From assembly GCF_030463535.1 (NCBI RefSeq), contig NC_132881.1:1878128-1942127 (forward strand): DNA of 64,000 nt, read 5' to 3'. Position numbers and translations under genes: made by a program. This document shows positions 64,000 through 64,000 of the stretch, piece after piece. Numbering within the stretch: the stretch's first letter is position 1; each line of letters starts with the position of its first letter. The DNA is from Salminus brasiliensis. Taxonomy: Eukaryota; Chordata; Actinopteri; Characiformes; Bryconidae. The notes under the pieces are model-generated. The model had not been told where the DNA came from and made no database searches. It worked only from the letters and a program-made list of their open reading frames with translations.

Positions 64000-64000
64000 G

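Overview
The window is animal DNA, almost certainly from a ray-finned (teleost) fish. It has intron-split vertebrate genes, abundant CA/GA microsatellites, tRNA-derived SINE copies, an L2-type LINE tail and several small DNA-transposon-like repeats. I suspect an otophysan such as a characin or catfish, but that is a weak guess from the repeat style. Three protein genes are supported: the last coding exon of SOBP (+ strand, 6593-8659), a complete seven-exon SLC66A3/PQLC3 (+ strand, 29921-36172), and all but the first part of ROCK2 (- strand, 63948 down to about 45359 or 44831). SLC66A3 and ROCK2 converge tail to tail, as I recall they do in mammals; SOBP beside them is probably fish-specific.

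Layout. 1-6592 is the upstream flank or intron of SOBP. It holds AT-rich degenerate repeats, GT runs, a 1.4 kb polypurine minisatellite and a 50-bp minisatellite of about 1.1 kb. 6593-8659 is the SOBP exon. 8660-19019 is its 3' flank, with a 12-bp minisatellite, CA/GA runs, SINEs and copies of a repeat that starts TTAAAGGGGAATTCCACC. 19020-28589 is a 9.6 kb composite inverted repeat with two homologous arm segments per side and non-homologous middle blocks. 29085-29730 holds CpG-rich, CCAAT- and GC-box-bearing promoter DNA for SLC66A3. In SLC66A3, intron 1 begins with a 1.16 kb 24-bp minisatellite that has amplified the exon 1/intron 1 splice junction itself. 36173-44830 contains the two convergent 3' ends and no other gene. 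44831-63948 carries 28 ROCK2 exons whose reading phases all join correctly.

Functions. ROCK2 is the RhoA-activated Ser/Thr kinase that controls actomyosin contraction. The window encodes the kinase domain from the hinge onward, the coiled coil, the Rho-binding region and the PH domain interrupted by a C1 domain. SLC66A3 is a small multi-pass PQ-loop membrane protein. SOBP is a nuclear FCS-type zinc-finger, proline-rich cofactor linked to SIX/sine oculis. There is no sign that the three act together.

Most notable observations: (1) a second C1-domain exon (44831-45104) lies downstream of the usual last ROCK2 exon, with an acceptor that joins in frame to a donor overlapping the normal stop; (2) the splice-donor-derived minisatellite in SLC66A3; (3) the composite palindrome, its mismatch cluster and its filler-DNA boundary; (4) a 12-bp ROCK2 microexon. 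All calls come from reading the sequence by eye; no alignment or search was run.
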